Assembly (NCBI RefSeq): GCF_003369915.1
Contig: NW_022881647.1
Span: 992,001 to 1,056,000, forward strand
Source of the DNA: Drosophila miranda
Lineage: Eukaryota > Arthropoda > Insecta > Diptera > Drosophilidae
Length of the DNA stretch: 64,000 bases
Reading direction: 5' to 3'
Below the pieces are notes generated by a model that made no database searches, was not told the DNA's origin, and saw only the letters and a program-made list of their open reading frames with translations. This document shows positions 22,980-33,199 of the stretch, piece by piece (position 1 is the first letter of the stretch; each line of letters opens with the position of its first letter). A program made the position numbers and the translations under genes.

Positions 22980-24105
22980 CCTGACCATCCATGCCCGGGT
23001 AGCAGACACTCTTCGCCGGATGTATCTCGAACAGATTGAACAGATCCGTGAGCAGCAGTACCAGATTCAGTTTCATCGATCTGCAAGGCAAAATGGTGTA
23101 CATTAAATGGCCATTCTTGTGGTTGGTTTTAGTAGGTTTAGGCACGGTACCCCCTCATGAAGGTCTCGGGCGTCATGTGGAAGACGCCATATGGCAGATG
23201 CTTTTGTGAGAAATTGCTCACGAGCAGGATATTGTGTATGGAGTCCTCGACAGCCGGCAGATAGTTGATGCGCACCATCGTCCAGGGCACCACCTTGGGG
23301 CAGTAGTAGGCGATGAGCAGCGCCAGGCAGATGCCATCGCACAGATCCTGGAAGTCCCTCACTGGCGGTATGTCCGGCGTCTGCAGACGCGTGCCCTGCA
23401 AAACGGAATTCAATCAACAAATCCTTTATGAACGAAGAGAGCCACTCACATTCTCATCGGGCAGCCCTGTCTCCACCTCCTTGATGATGCGCTTCTTCAG
23501 AGCGGCACAGGCATGCGAAATCCAAACCAGCAGAGCTTGCTCATACGTTTGGCCAGGAGGCGTCTGGTAATTGCTGCCAGATATTCTGAAAGTCAAAACG
23601 AAACCCCGTTAGAAAGCCCAAAGCCAGGAGGTGTTAGCGCTCACCTTCTGATGGCCGACATGATGCGGTCACCCGATGATATCTCCTTGGCATACAAAAC
23701 CATCAGCGACTCTATCACAGACATGTGGGCGTTCTGCAAAGAGGGAGGCATTAGAGGAGGTTCCCTCAATCATTCTGGTGGCCTGGTACTCACAATTCGC
23801 AACGGATTCGTTTGAATTAATACCGTTTCGGTAATGGGCATGTCCGAGGACTCGGCCACCGGGACACCCTTGCGCGCTAGCGTCTGTATTATTGACCAGT
23901 GATTCAAGCTTTGGTAGTTGGGATCTGAGTACAGATTGGACAACGTCTGGCAGTACAGCGTGGCGTTGCCCAGCTCCACAATGATCTGGGGCTTGAGGCG
24001 CTCCTGATTCTCATGGTCGCGATAGAAGGGCTCCTTCAGGTTGTCCGGCACGCGATTGTTGAAGGCCTTCGAGAGCAGCCACTTGACGGAAGCTCGATGA
24101 CGAGC
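22980..24105 (-). CDS. Patronin: Patronin exons 2-6: calponin-homology (CH) domain, intact
   Basis: Exons 24105-23794 (RHRASVKWLLSKAFNNRVPD, then ATLYCQTLSNLYSDP), 23733-23645 (NAHMSVIESLMVLYAKEI), 23585-23450 (YEQALLVWISHACAALKKRI), 23395-23151 (RLQTPDIPPVRDFQDLCDGI, then NILLVSNFSQKHLP) and 23080-22980 (KLNLVLLLTDLFNLFEIHPA). Splice phases add up exactly and I see no stop or shift. Apart from the CKK domain this is the most conserved part of the CAMSAP family, here fully preserved. Confidence 0.92.
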
Positions 24106-24914
24106 CTGTGCCTGTGCCAGAAATATTGTGATAATGTGAGAACAAAGTTGGTCAGTCATTCCTTCAGTCCTCCCCCCCGAAATCTCTCAATCTACGGCTG
24201 GGCGGGCACCTAAGGGGCCCCAGGCTCCATCCCAAAGCCAAGGCCAAGTTGTGCCGCTGTAATCAATGCATTATAACTGCATCTTCGGTGTGTGGAATGA
24301 CGCCGCTCTGCCTGGCAATTAACTAGCGCACTCTTAAGTGCCTTTTGTATCTATAGCTTGCTGTGCCTGTTGCTGCATCTGTATCTGTGTCTGCCATGCG
24401 TACAATCTTCAATATGAGTTCGATAAACCCGCTCGCGTTTGGCTTGGCGTGCGCCGACAGTCTCCGACCGCGTGCCCCTTCCTCTTCCTATTGTTTTGGA
24501 GGGAAAGGAATGCCATGCCTGCTGCTGTTGCTTGCTTGGCTGAATGGATGATGATGGTCACTCAGCATGAAATACGATCCATCTTGTCCGGCCAGTCTTG
24601 GCCGTGGTCTCCTCTTTTCTGTTCTCTTTTCCCCGTTCCGTTTTTAGAACCATCTCAAGTCAAGTGCTGCTGCAGTGCTTCTCGCCAAGCCAAGCCATTC
24701 CATTGCTGGTTGCACTCATAATCATAATTTTTGCTATTGCACAAAGAAGAACTTCATTCCGAAAGGCCTCTTCTGGCTCTAATTGAAACTGGGGAGGGCG
24801 CGGAAGGCAAAAGGCAATCGAAAATGAGTTCTCAAGAGGGAAACTGTCACAGATTCCGACCGAACAAGCAGGTTGTTCGAAGGCGAAGGGAAGCACATCC
24901 AAACATAAGTACAA
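24106..24914 (-). other. Patronin intron 1, downstream part
   Basis: Intronic DNA up to DINE-1 copy 3. No gene seen. Confidence 0.6.
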
Positions 24915-26027
24915 CGAGGGGGAACGTTGTGAGTTGCTGCGGACACCGCAACTCTACAGTTATACCCGATAATAAGTCAGTATGGCTCTCCTCCGGCAGA
25001 CGCTGCTAATATTAAACGACACGACAAAGAGTGCGTGCGAGAGAGACAGAAAATCAGTCTGAGCGTGACGTCGGGCGCTGCGTAGCCACTGCAAATTGAT
25101 TTCTTGCTTTTGGCTATAAAAATGATCTGATCTGATCCAGATTCAGCAATCTGATAGATATGGTCGTTATCTATGATTCTGCGTTTTTAGTTTTTCTCGA
25201 ATGTGCAATATTGTGGATGCAACAGATTTTCGTCCTTTGTGGGGGCGGAAGGGGGTGGGGCGAAATTCTGAGATATACGTTTTATAGTGAGATCTAACAG
25301 AAGTGCGGATACCAAATTTGGTTACTCTAGCCTTAATAGTCTCTGAGATTTGTGGATGCCCCAGATTTTCGTCCTTTGCGGGGCGGAAGGGGGTGTGGCG
25401 AAATTTGGACACGAAACGGTCAAGGTCCGATATCACAGGAGTGTGGATACCAAATTTGGTTGCTCTGGCTCTTATAGGTTCTGAGATCCTTGAACTCATA
25501 TTTTGCAATTGGCAAAACCGACCATGAAACCTGTGTGTTAGAGAGAGACAGAGCGAGAAAGAATGAAATTGTTTTCTTGATTCTGGCTATAATAATTATA
25601 CGATCTGGTTGAGATCTTACATTCTAAAACATATAGTCATCCTCTACGATTCTGCGTTTTTGGTTTTATCGTATCTTTAAAAATGTGGATGCCACAGATT
25701 TTCGTCCTTTGTGGGGCGTAAGTGGGCGGGGCGAAGTTTTGAAATATTTTTGTAGCAGTGACATATCACAGAAGTCTGGATACAAAACATCGTTGCTCTA
25801 GCTCTTATAGTCTTTGAGCACTAGGCGCTGAAGGGGACGGACAGACGATCAGACGGAACGGACGGACAGACGGACAGACAGACATGGCTCAACCGACTCG
25901 GCTATTGATGCTGATCAAGAATATATATACTTTATGGGGTCGGAAACGATTCCTTCTGGACGTTACACACATCCACTTTTACCACAAATCTAATATACCC
26001 CAATACTCATTTTGAGTATCTGGTATA
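24915..26027 (-). mobile_element. DINE-1 copy 3 (full length)
   Basis: Complete 1.1-kb antisense copy with intact hairpin, GA-rich patches GCGAGAGAGACAGAAAATC and TAGAGAGAGACAGAGCGAG, three internal motifs and (GTCY)n near 25840-25885. Confidence 0.92.
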
Positions 26028-27523
26028 AAAATGTCTCAATTTGAGTTATCTCTGGGTAAATACATATGGGACACATGTCCGCTTGTCTTGGACTGATAAG
26101 AATCGTGTGTAATTTGATTTAATTCTGATTTTCGGGCAGGAGAAACCTGTCTCCTTATCGCAGGGAATCCTCACTTGAGGCTAGGGAATAATGACAGTGT
26201 AAATAAATAGAGAAAAAATAGATTATTCTTGGCTACAGATAAGGAATCGGTAAAAATATACTTTTACAGTGCGTTTTCGGTAGTATAGAGAAGAGGCGAG
26301 ACGATAAATCGTAAACATCGAAGCGAAGCAAGATTGTCAAGAAATAACTAAAAGAAAAACTTATACAGATGGGTTTTCTTTTAACAGCAATATTCACACT
26401 TTTGTGGCCCACTGTGTAGCACCTTCACCTTCAGTGCTCTTTGAAGATTAATTTTGTGTCTGTCATTCCAAAGATCTGAAACGGGTTTTTCCGAAAGAGT
26501 TCGACATGAATGAAGTCATAAATAACTGTGTCAGCAAACAAACCATTTTCTTGGCGGGCTGCGTCGAAGCATTCCTTTGTAGACCATTTGGGTGTCGGTC
26601 GGCAATTGTTTTGTCTCTGGGATTAAAAGCTCCATCAAATTCAGGGGGAACATTGCATTTTGATAGGCCACGATATTGGCGTAGGTCGTAGACCGTCCAG
26701 CTATGCGAATTGGTCAACAGGTGGAGGGAAAACCTGTTAGGCTGCCTGCTGCCTGCCAAGCAAGAGCCGTGCCCCACCCCCCACCACCCCAGACGCGAGA
26801 AACTGTCCAAAGCATAATTTGAATGGACAACGAAACGGAAAAACTCTAGCTGCACTTTGCAGATCCATTGTAAAAAGATGTGGATGGGGCTGGGAGCTGA
26901 AGCGAGATGTCTGAAACTCAAATTTCAAAAATAAAGGCCAGTGTAAACAATTCGAAGAAAAATTATAATAAATGGCTGGTTTGGTGGTGGTTTAGACGCC
27001 CACACATTGGATGAGTAAAGAGAGACGGAGGGCATATGCACACACACATACATAAGCATTTGCATTTATTTTTTGGAGCATACATAGCCATCCTTGTATC
27101 CATATGTTTGTAATAAAGTTTTTGTTATTTTTCTCCGTTTGTTTCAAATGTCACAAATGGAAATTGTGGTGGCATTTATGATTTCATTATCTGGCGTTTG
27201 CGTTTGATATTTGTTTTTGGCATTCCACAGACCGATAGCCGAATGCTACAACAGAGAGATTATAATTATAAGATCCCTCTGTTTTGAGAGATTATAATGC
27301 GTTAATTGCCGGTGGAACTGTGGAACTGGCAGGCACTGGTGCCAGTGGCCATTCGATAATCTGCGGCAACTTTCTACCCAGGGAGTTGGCCACAAAGAAG
27401 AAAAATGGTTCCATTTGGAGGCCCCCAAAAGCGTGAGCACACACGCAAGTGCCCCAACCTCGGCTAGGCTCTCTCCTCTCTCTCTCTCTCTCTTGCCCTG
27501 CCTTTCGCATGCGTAAGCCGTTT
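26028..27523 (-). other. Patronin intron 1, middle part
   Basis: Intronic DNA with a (CT)n run at 27473-27494. No gene seen. Confidence 0.6.
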
Positions 27524-28169
27524 TTATACCCGATACTCAAAATGAGTATTGGGGTATATCAGATTTGTGGTAAAAGTCGATGTGTGTAACGTCCAGAAGG
27601 AATCGTTTCCGACCCCATAAAGTATATATATTCTGGATCAGCATCAATAGGCGAGTCGATTGAGCCCTGTCTGTCTGTCTGTCCGTCTGTCCGTCTGTCC
27701 GTCCGTCCGTCTGTCCGTCCCCTTCAGCGCCTAGTGCTCAAAGACTATAAGAGCTAGAGCAACGATGTTTTGGATCCAGACTTCTGTGATATGTCACTGC
27801 TACAAAAATATTTCAAAACTTCGCCCCGCCCACTTCCGCCCCCATAAAGGACGAAAATCTGTGGCATCCACAATATTGCACATTCGAGAAAACTAAAAAC
27901 GCAGAATCATAGGTAACGACCATATCTATCAGATTGCTGAATGTGGATCAGATCAGATAATTTTTATAGCCAAAAGGAACAAATCAATTTGCAGTGGCTA
28001 CGCAGCGCCCGACGTCACGCTCAGACTGATTTTCTGTCTCTCTCGCACGCAGTCTTTGTCGTGTCGTTCAATATTAGCGGCGTCTGCCGGAGGAGAGCCA
28101 TACTGACTTAGTATCGGGTATAACCGTAGAGTTGCGGTGTCCGCAGCAACTCACAACGTTCCCCCTCGT
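27524..28169 (+). mobile_element. DINE-1 copy 4, 646-bp deletion derivative
   Basis: Both termini, (GTCY)n and hairpin are present, but only one of the three GGACGAAAATCTG motifs remains (near 27850). Sequence before it belongs to internal repeat 1 and sequence after it to repeat 3 (CACAATATTGCACATTCGAG). This fits recombination between repeats 1 and 3 with loss of about 470 bp. Confidence 0.92.
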
Positions 28170-28798
28170 TTGTTTTTGTTTTTAGCGATTAGGTCATGCA
28201 ACAGCAGCTGCATTGTTTGCATTGGGATTCTACGAAAGAGTCATACGCTCTTCCGACTATGAGAATACTCTATATTCCAACTGGATTATGGACGATCTAC
28301 TTGGAATGCAACAGGAATGAAAAACAAAAACAAATAATAGATATTCTGACTGTAGATCTGCTGTATTCTCGAAAACTGTGAGTGCCACTGCCACTTCTCG
28401 TACCCGTACCCTCCTTTATGAGTGGCGGATATCAAAACCAGTCAAATGTTAAGTAGGTGTCAGTCGCATATTAAAACGCTCGCCTGCCGGAGCGCGCGGA
28501 CAAGTGGGAGCGTCGACGGCGACGGCGACTCGCATTACCTCACTCAGCGCACCATTTTGGCAAATAGAGTAGGTGGGAAGTAAACGCTGCTCTCCGCTCC
28601 ACTCCACTCCTCTCCGCTCAGCCAACGCCGGAATGTTAATGAGTGCCGAGCCGCGATATTTAGTTTGTGTTTCTTCGAGTATGAGCATATTTTTATTAGT
28701 AACTATACACACACACACACACACGCACCGTCAAACAGGCACACACAATCGCCCCGGCTATGCGGGGGATTAGAGTAAAGGCTAAAAATATGTTTAAC

Positions 28799-28831
28799 CT
28801 GTCGTATTTCCTGTGATTCGGCGGCATCCAT
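28799..28831 (-). CDS. Patronin: Patronin exon 1 (start codon)
   Basis: ATG at 28831-28829 reads MDAAESQEIRQ (33 bp, phase 0) before donor GTTAAA. It joins in phase to exon 2. The preceding codons run into a Gln/Ala-like CTG repeat region in the 5' UTR. Confidence 0.85.
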
Positions 28832-30321
28832 GCTGACTGCTATATGCTGCTGCTGTTGATGCGGCGGCGACTGGAGGTGGTGCTGCTGCAGCTGCTGCTA
28901 CAGCAGATGAGGGGAGATGACGGTGGATGACACTCCGGCTGGCTGTCCGACGCCCAGTCTCCGTTGCACTTGGCACTTCACTTTGCTCTCTCTGACACTC
29001 TCCGACACTCTGTCTCTCGCTCCACGCGCTTTTCCTTTTGTTATTTTCCACACTTTCCTATTACGCTGTCTTCGCTGTTGTGTTGTGTTTTTCTTTTGGT
29101 GGGACGACGCCTCTCTTGCGGAATTTTCACTTCAGCCTAGACAGAAAAACACAACGGAATAATTTGATTGGCATTTTAGCAACTCAACTGCATTTGAGAT
29201 GAGGATTAATTGCGCACACGCATTGGCAGCGGCAGCAGTAAGCAGAAAACGATTTATTTAAGCAGCCAAAGACGGTGGAAAACTAGCAAAAGAAAAATGT
29301 GAATCATTCAGTGGGGCGCACTAGGCAGTGGGCGGCAGTGCGTGGGCCGAAGGGGGCGGGTGGGGTTTCTTTGCTCCACAGTGCAGCAAATTGAAGCAGT
29401 GGGGCCATAACAGTCTGTAAGGCTTACAGTCGACTGTTGTCGGAGTTAGAGGGCCTAAGATGCTGCATCAGCTGTTGCAATTTAGTCGCATAGGCGACAC
29501 CCAGACGCACTTTTCAGCACGCAGGCAACGCGTTTCGATTAGTTAGTGTATAATTATAGCGGTGGCTTTTACAGTTTTTTGCAATTTGCAGGTTTTCCTG
29601 GCTCCGGCGACAGTAATAAATGAAAACATTTTTCTTTTGCTTGCTGTTGTTGTTTGTCTTGCTGTTTGCCTCTCTTTCGTTCGCGATGCGCTGCCAATAC
29701 TGGTGCTGAGCACTGTTACTGTTGTGCTCTTCGCTCTCATTGGTGGGCACGGCGGATGGGGCGAGTGATGACCGAAAAAGCTGTGTATGTGTGAGTGGCC
29801 TACGCACATTTTTGCCTGATTCCGCCAGGATTTATATTCTCTTTGATATTCATATGCATTTCACACGATTCACGCTCACTTTCACTTAGTAAGTTACTAT
29901 GTTTAATACTATAATTTAGCTTGAAATTAATTAAATCGCGAACAACTACCAGTTTCTTCTCTTCTTTTCGGACTTATCGATAAAATATATGGGCAACCCT
30001 CAGACATACCACACAGTGCTGCCAGATTTTGAGAGTCAAAATACGCTAGATTTCACAAAAATACAAGCTAGAACAAGCTAAAAATTAAAAAAGGCTGCAA
30101 AAATAGCAGCACATGGATATATACTTTTATAATTGTGTTATTATTTCATCCCATTCGCTATTGCTCCAATCGGTATATTTATCGCTGGAACGTATTAAAT
30201 TTTAAATATTTCCCGGTAATTGGTAGTTGTGCCAACATTTGCCATGACGGCGCAATCGATATCCGTTAAATTTCAAAAGAATTTTAGTCCTATACATCAA
30301 TCAATTAAATATTTCTAATAT
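28832..30321. other. Patronin 5' UTR/promoter region and spacer
   Basis: Upstream of the Patronin start. Contains CTG-rich and CA-rich low-complexity DNA and a DRE motif at 29975. The rest shows no coding sequence that I recognise. Confidence 0.55.
29975..29982. promoter_or_regulatory. DRE (DREF site) TATCGATA
   Basis: Exact palindromic DRE octamer, a common Drosophila housekeeping promoter element. It lies about 1.1 kb upstream of the Patronin ATG and 1.2 kb upstream of the BED-finger ATG, so it could serve either. Confidence 0.55.
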
Positions 30322-30519
30322 TTATATATTTATATTTCTTAAGTTTAATATTAAGTTAAAGGATTTAACGGTCATTTGGTTGCTAAGTTTGGTTTTAACG
30401 ATATTCAATAGACTAAATACCCGTTCAATCCCAGCATTTGACCACGGTGGACTTAAAATTTTATTGTCAAATAAAGTGATTTCTTCAAAACGTTGGTTTT
30501 TGTCAGTACTTCTTACCAA
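30322..30519 (-). mobile_element. hAT-family transposase C-terminal relic
   Basis: A short frame contains SNAGIERVFSLLNIVKTKLS and then a leucine-rich LILNLR end. This matches the hAT C-terminal dimerisation domain, where N-A-x-x-E-R-x-F-S-x-x-N-x-x-K is the signature. No catalytic domain is visible upstream, so it is a fragment. It lies 0.7 kb from a BED-finger gene; BED fingers are also found in hAT transposases. Confidence 0.75.
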
Positions 30520-30625
30520 AGCTTTATAAGTGAACTTTTTAGTGATACAATAAAAAGGCTAGATTTTCAAGCATATCCGTTTTAAAATAAGTAAATCTAG
30601 CCTTAAATATATAAAATGGCAACAC

Positions 30626-30668
30626 TGCAAATACCGTCTCATTTAAAAAAAATACCGTAAGTATACCG
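30626..30668 (-). promoter_or_regulatory. Paired core-promoter motif 6-like repeats
   Basis: On the minus strand TTACGGTATTTTTTTT is followed by AAATGAGACGGTATTTGC: two motif-6-like (GTATWTTT) sites 20 bp apart, with the same spacing and linker (ATGAGACGGTAT) as at about 2370-2412. Probably a promoter module of the BED gene region, or a shared dispersed repeat. Confidence 0.45.
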
Positions 30669-31224
30669 AGGAAAGAACGAACCAGGCGCACTTAAGCCCC
30701 TTTATTTAAACAGTTCAACCAAAACAATAATGTTTGTAAGTTCATCTCGCAGATACATCCTATCCTTTCTCTTCACTTCAAAAACCACGATATCTAACAC
30801 CTGAACTGACTACATTTTCATTATTTTCGGTGGAATATCAAAATACCCTCTTTGATATTCGATTTGAACACTTAATTCAAATAATTAGTTTTATCCGTAA
30901 GCGTCTTAAACGGAATATCCTATATCTGCTGGTTGTCTATTGAATGCGGTCCTATATCGAAAATTGTATTGCACGTCCGCCAAAAGACAATCTCGTGCAG
31001 AGGATTGGACTCCGTTTCCCCCGGTTGCATTTCTTTGGAAGTGAACCCTGACATTGGCAACAATTGGCGGCACCTCGTTTCTCGTACAACTTGCACCGAC
31101 GAAAAGCAACAACAGTTTGCAGCACTGTTTTGTGCGTGACTGAATGTCGTGACATGCGTGCTTTGCTTGTATTTGTGTAAATTTTATTATTTAGGATTGT
31201 TTTGTTGTGAATCCAACTTCTGCA

Positions 31225-31468
31225 ATGCACGTCGAGAAGAAATCGGAGCTCCGGAGCCTCCTCAAGTCGGGCGACAAGCGTTGTAAATTGGTTGAGCCAA
31301 GGAATACAAAGAGCTGCGTCTGGAGGTTTTTCAACTTGGTCTCCTGCGACGACAAAATAGAGCCGTACGCCTGCTGTAAAACCTGCGGAGATCTGCTATC
31401 CTATAGTGGAAAGACAGGCACTGGAAGCTTACTCCGGCACAGGTGCTTGCACTCAAACTCAAATAACG
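31225..31468 (+). CDS. BED-finger gene, alternative first exon A (intact)
   Basis: ATG at 31225 and an open 81-codon frame with a BED-type zinc finger: SCVWRFFNLVSCDD, then CCKTCGDLLSYSG, then GSLLRHRCLHS (Cys-x2-Cys and a His/Cys end). It ends AACG before donor GTAAGT, phase 1, which fits exon C at 32608. BED fingers bind DNA and are found in chromatin-boundary proteins and domesticated hAT transposases. No melanogaster symbol that I can defend. Confidence 0.75.
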
Positions 31469-32155
31469 GTAAGTTAAGGATCTGATATATTCACGCACGT
31501 CACGTCCCTCACTGCCACGCGTGCCCTCCGTGCCCGGAATAGATGGGGCACGGATCATTACCATCGCGATAGAATCAGAGACCGCCTCTTCTGAGTACCG
31601 TAATCTGAGACCGATATGTACCTATCTCCGTTCTTTGCAAATAAAAGTGTTTCAAATAAAAATAACAATTTTCTGGGGTTTAATAGACGTACATATGTAC
31701 ATACATACTGGCATACATAAGTGAACCAAATTGTATGTACAAAATTTGTAAGTGCCCATTATCAGGGTTGTATTTGTATTTAAGTATGTGCCAGCTTATG
31801 TATTTGTGACTATTGTAAAATTAAATTTAGCAAATACAACTAATAGAGCGCATTTAGCTATTTATTCAGTGCAATTTTTTGTTTTTTTTTTGGTCTCATT
31901 TTTGGTTTTTTTGTTTTCCTTCCTTATACTTTTACGTTTCGCAACACTAAAATGGGTACAGCATTGGACAACACTCACGACAGCAACGCTAATATAATCG
32001 GCATTTCATTTGTAGAGAAAATTTTAGTTTTTCACAAATTAATTCATAATTAACATCTTTTTTTTTTTTTTTTAAATCATCTCAAGGATGATCGGAATTT
32101 TGATCGTAGCACTGTAGCCACATTAATCAGATACTGAAATAATTAACATCTAAAG

Positions 32156-32392
32156 ATGCCAAAGGGACGCGTGAGCAATGTGTGGCAGCACTACGACATC
32201 AACGAGGACTGCGAAAACTTTGCGATATGCGCTATTGCGGAAATAATATATCGCGTGGTGGCATGGCCAGCAATTTAAAGGGGAACAATACCACAAATTT
32301 GTGGACGCATCTGCGTCACAAGCATAGCGACGAGGTGGTCGTAAATCCCGTGCAGAGACGTCAGGGGCGTCTTATTCCCATTCTAAAAAAAG
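32156..32392 (+). pseudogene. BED-finger gene, alternative first exon B, 1-bp deletion
   Basis: ATG at 32156 gives MPKGRVSNVWQHYDINEDC, then loses one base near 32229. After this the finger resumes in another frame: YCGNNISRGGMASNLKG, then TTNLWTHLRHKHSDEV. The exon is 237 bp. With the missing base it would be 238, giving phase 1 at donor GTAAAC, identical to exon A. So A and B look like mutually exclusive first exons, each with its own BED finger. Confidence 0.8.
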
Positions 32393-32607
32393 GTAAACAA
32401 CTATCACTTCAGCACAGTTATCAGCAAGTGACCATTTTAGGCGGGAGGTCGAACCCGCTATCGAGTATTGGGCGCGCTATGGCCGACTTGGGGTAAAGTA
32501 AACTATCGTGGACTGCCATCTCTTGGTGGCTATTGATGTTTTTCGACGAGATTCAATGTATCGCATATCTTATTAACAAACACTCTATCGCATACATATA
32601 ATTGCAG

Positions 32608-33199
32608 AGAAAACTGTGCGAATAACTAAGGCCAAGCAACTGCGGGAGCCTTTGCATGTGGCCAAGCCGAAGATTGAAAGGCAGTCCACATCGTTTGTCG
32701 CCGAGACCGGCGCACTCCCGCAGAAGTGGGAGGAGTATGAGCAAAATGATGGGATCAGCGAGGACATCAAGGACATTATCTACAACGAAGATCCGCTCTG
32801 CTACAGTCCCATACACGTTATGGAGGAGGAGGTCGCCCTCGAGTCTGGTGAAAAGGTCACCGTGCTAAACCCCAGCGGCCATAGCCGCGCCACCATCAGC
32901 AGTGGTCCAGTCGTGGCCACTGTGGTGGCCTCGAACACCAACACGGCCAACGCGGCCAAACAGCTGAAGAACAACCTGGAGACATCCATCGACCGCCTGA
33001 CCACGGTCAGCGAGCAACTGAGCTACATCATTCAGCAGAGCCACGAGGAACATAGTAAGGACGACGACTACTACTTCGCCTGAGCCTTGTGCCCAGCATG
33101 CGCCAGATGTCGCTGAGCCGCAAGCTATATGTGCGCACCAAGATCCAGGAGGTTATCTTCGAGACAAGCGAGGAGGCCACCTCCGGCAAGGACGAATGA
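32608..33199 (+). pseudogene. BED-finger gene, common 3' exon with C-terminal frameshift
   Basis: Acceptor ATTGCAG, then an open frame (KTVRITKAKQLREPLHVAKP, acidic middle, then NNLETSIDRLTTVSEQLSYI) to DDDYYFA and TGA at 33081-33083. One missing base just before this stop would continue to LVPSMRQMSLSRKLYVRTKI, then IFETSE, and TGA at 33197-33199. The lost tail (about 38 residues) resembles the BESS-like protein-interaction end found in many fly DNA-binding regulators. Confidence 0.8.

Larger units (their letters stand above)
8557..28831 (-). pseudogene. Patronin: Patronin (CAMSAP microtubule minus-end protein), 22 exons, 5' half open, 3' half frameshifted
   Basis: Patronin caps and stabilises microtubule minus ends through a C-terminal CKK domain; it also has an N-terminal CH domain and coiled coils. 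I traced exons on the minus strand by splice sites and phase: 28831-28799, 24105-23794, 23733-23645, 23585-23450, 23395-23151, 23080-22980, 21051-20911, 20671-20450, 19876-19712, 19644-19512, 19444-19084, 19028-18927, about 18655-18485, 18279-16567, 16498-16262, 16204-16006, 15778-15702, 15065-14993, 14446-14339, 10113-9918, 9054-8761, 8701-8557. Exons 1-10 are open and phase-compatible (about 570 codons up to the first shift). From exon 11 onward I count more than ten 1-bp indels. The introns hold a LINE (+) and four DINE-1 copies. Confidence 0.92.

Noticed and set aside
25167..25508. Recurring 60-113 codon open frames inside DINE-1 copies (also at 48000, 50288, 57475, 58796, 60034, 62458, 63657)
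   Set aside because: They follow the repeated internal motifs, shift and stop differently in each copy and exist on both strands. DINE-1 is non-coding; they are by-products of shared sequence.
29514..29809. Frames near the Patronin promoter
   Set aside because: Low-complexity Asn/Lys/Arg translation, no match to known proteins; probably 5' UTR or spacer.
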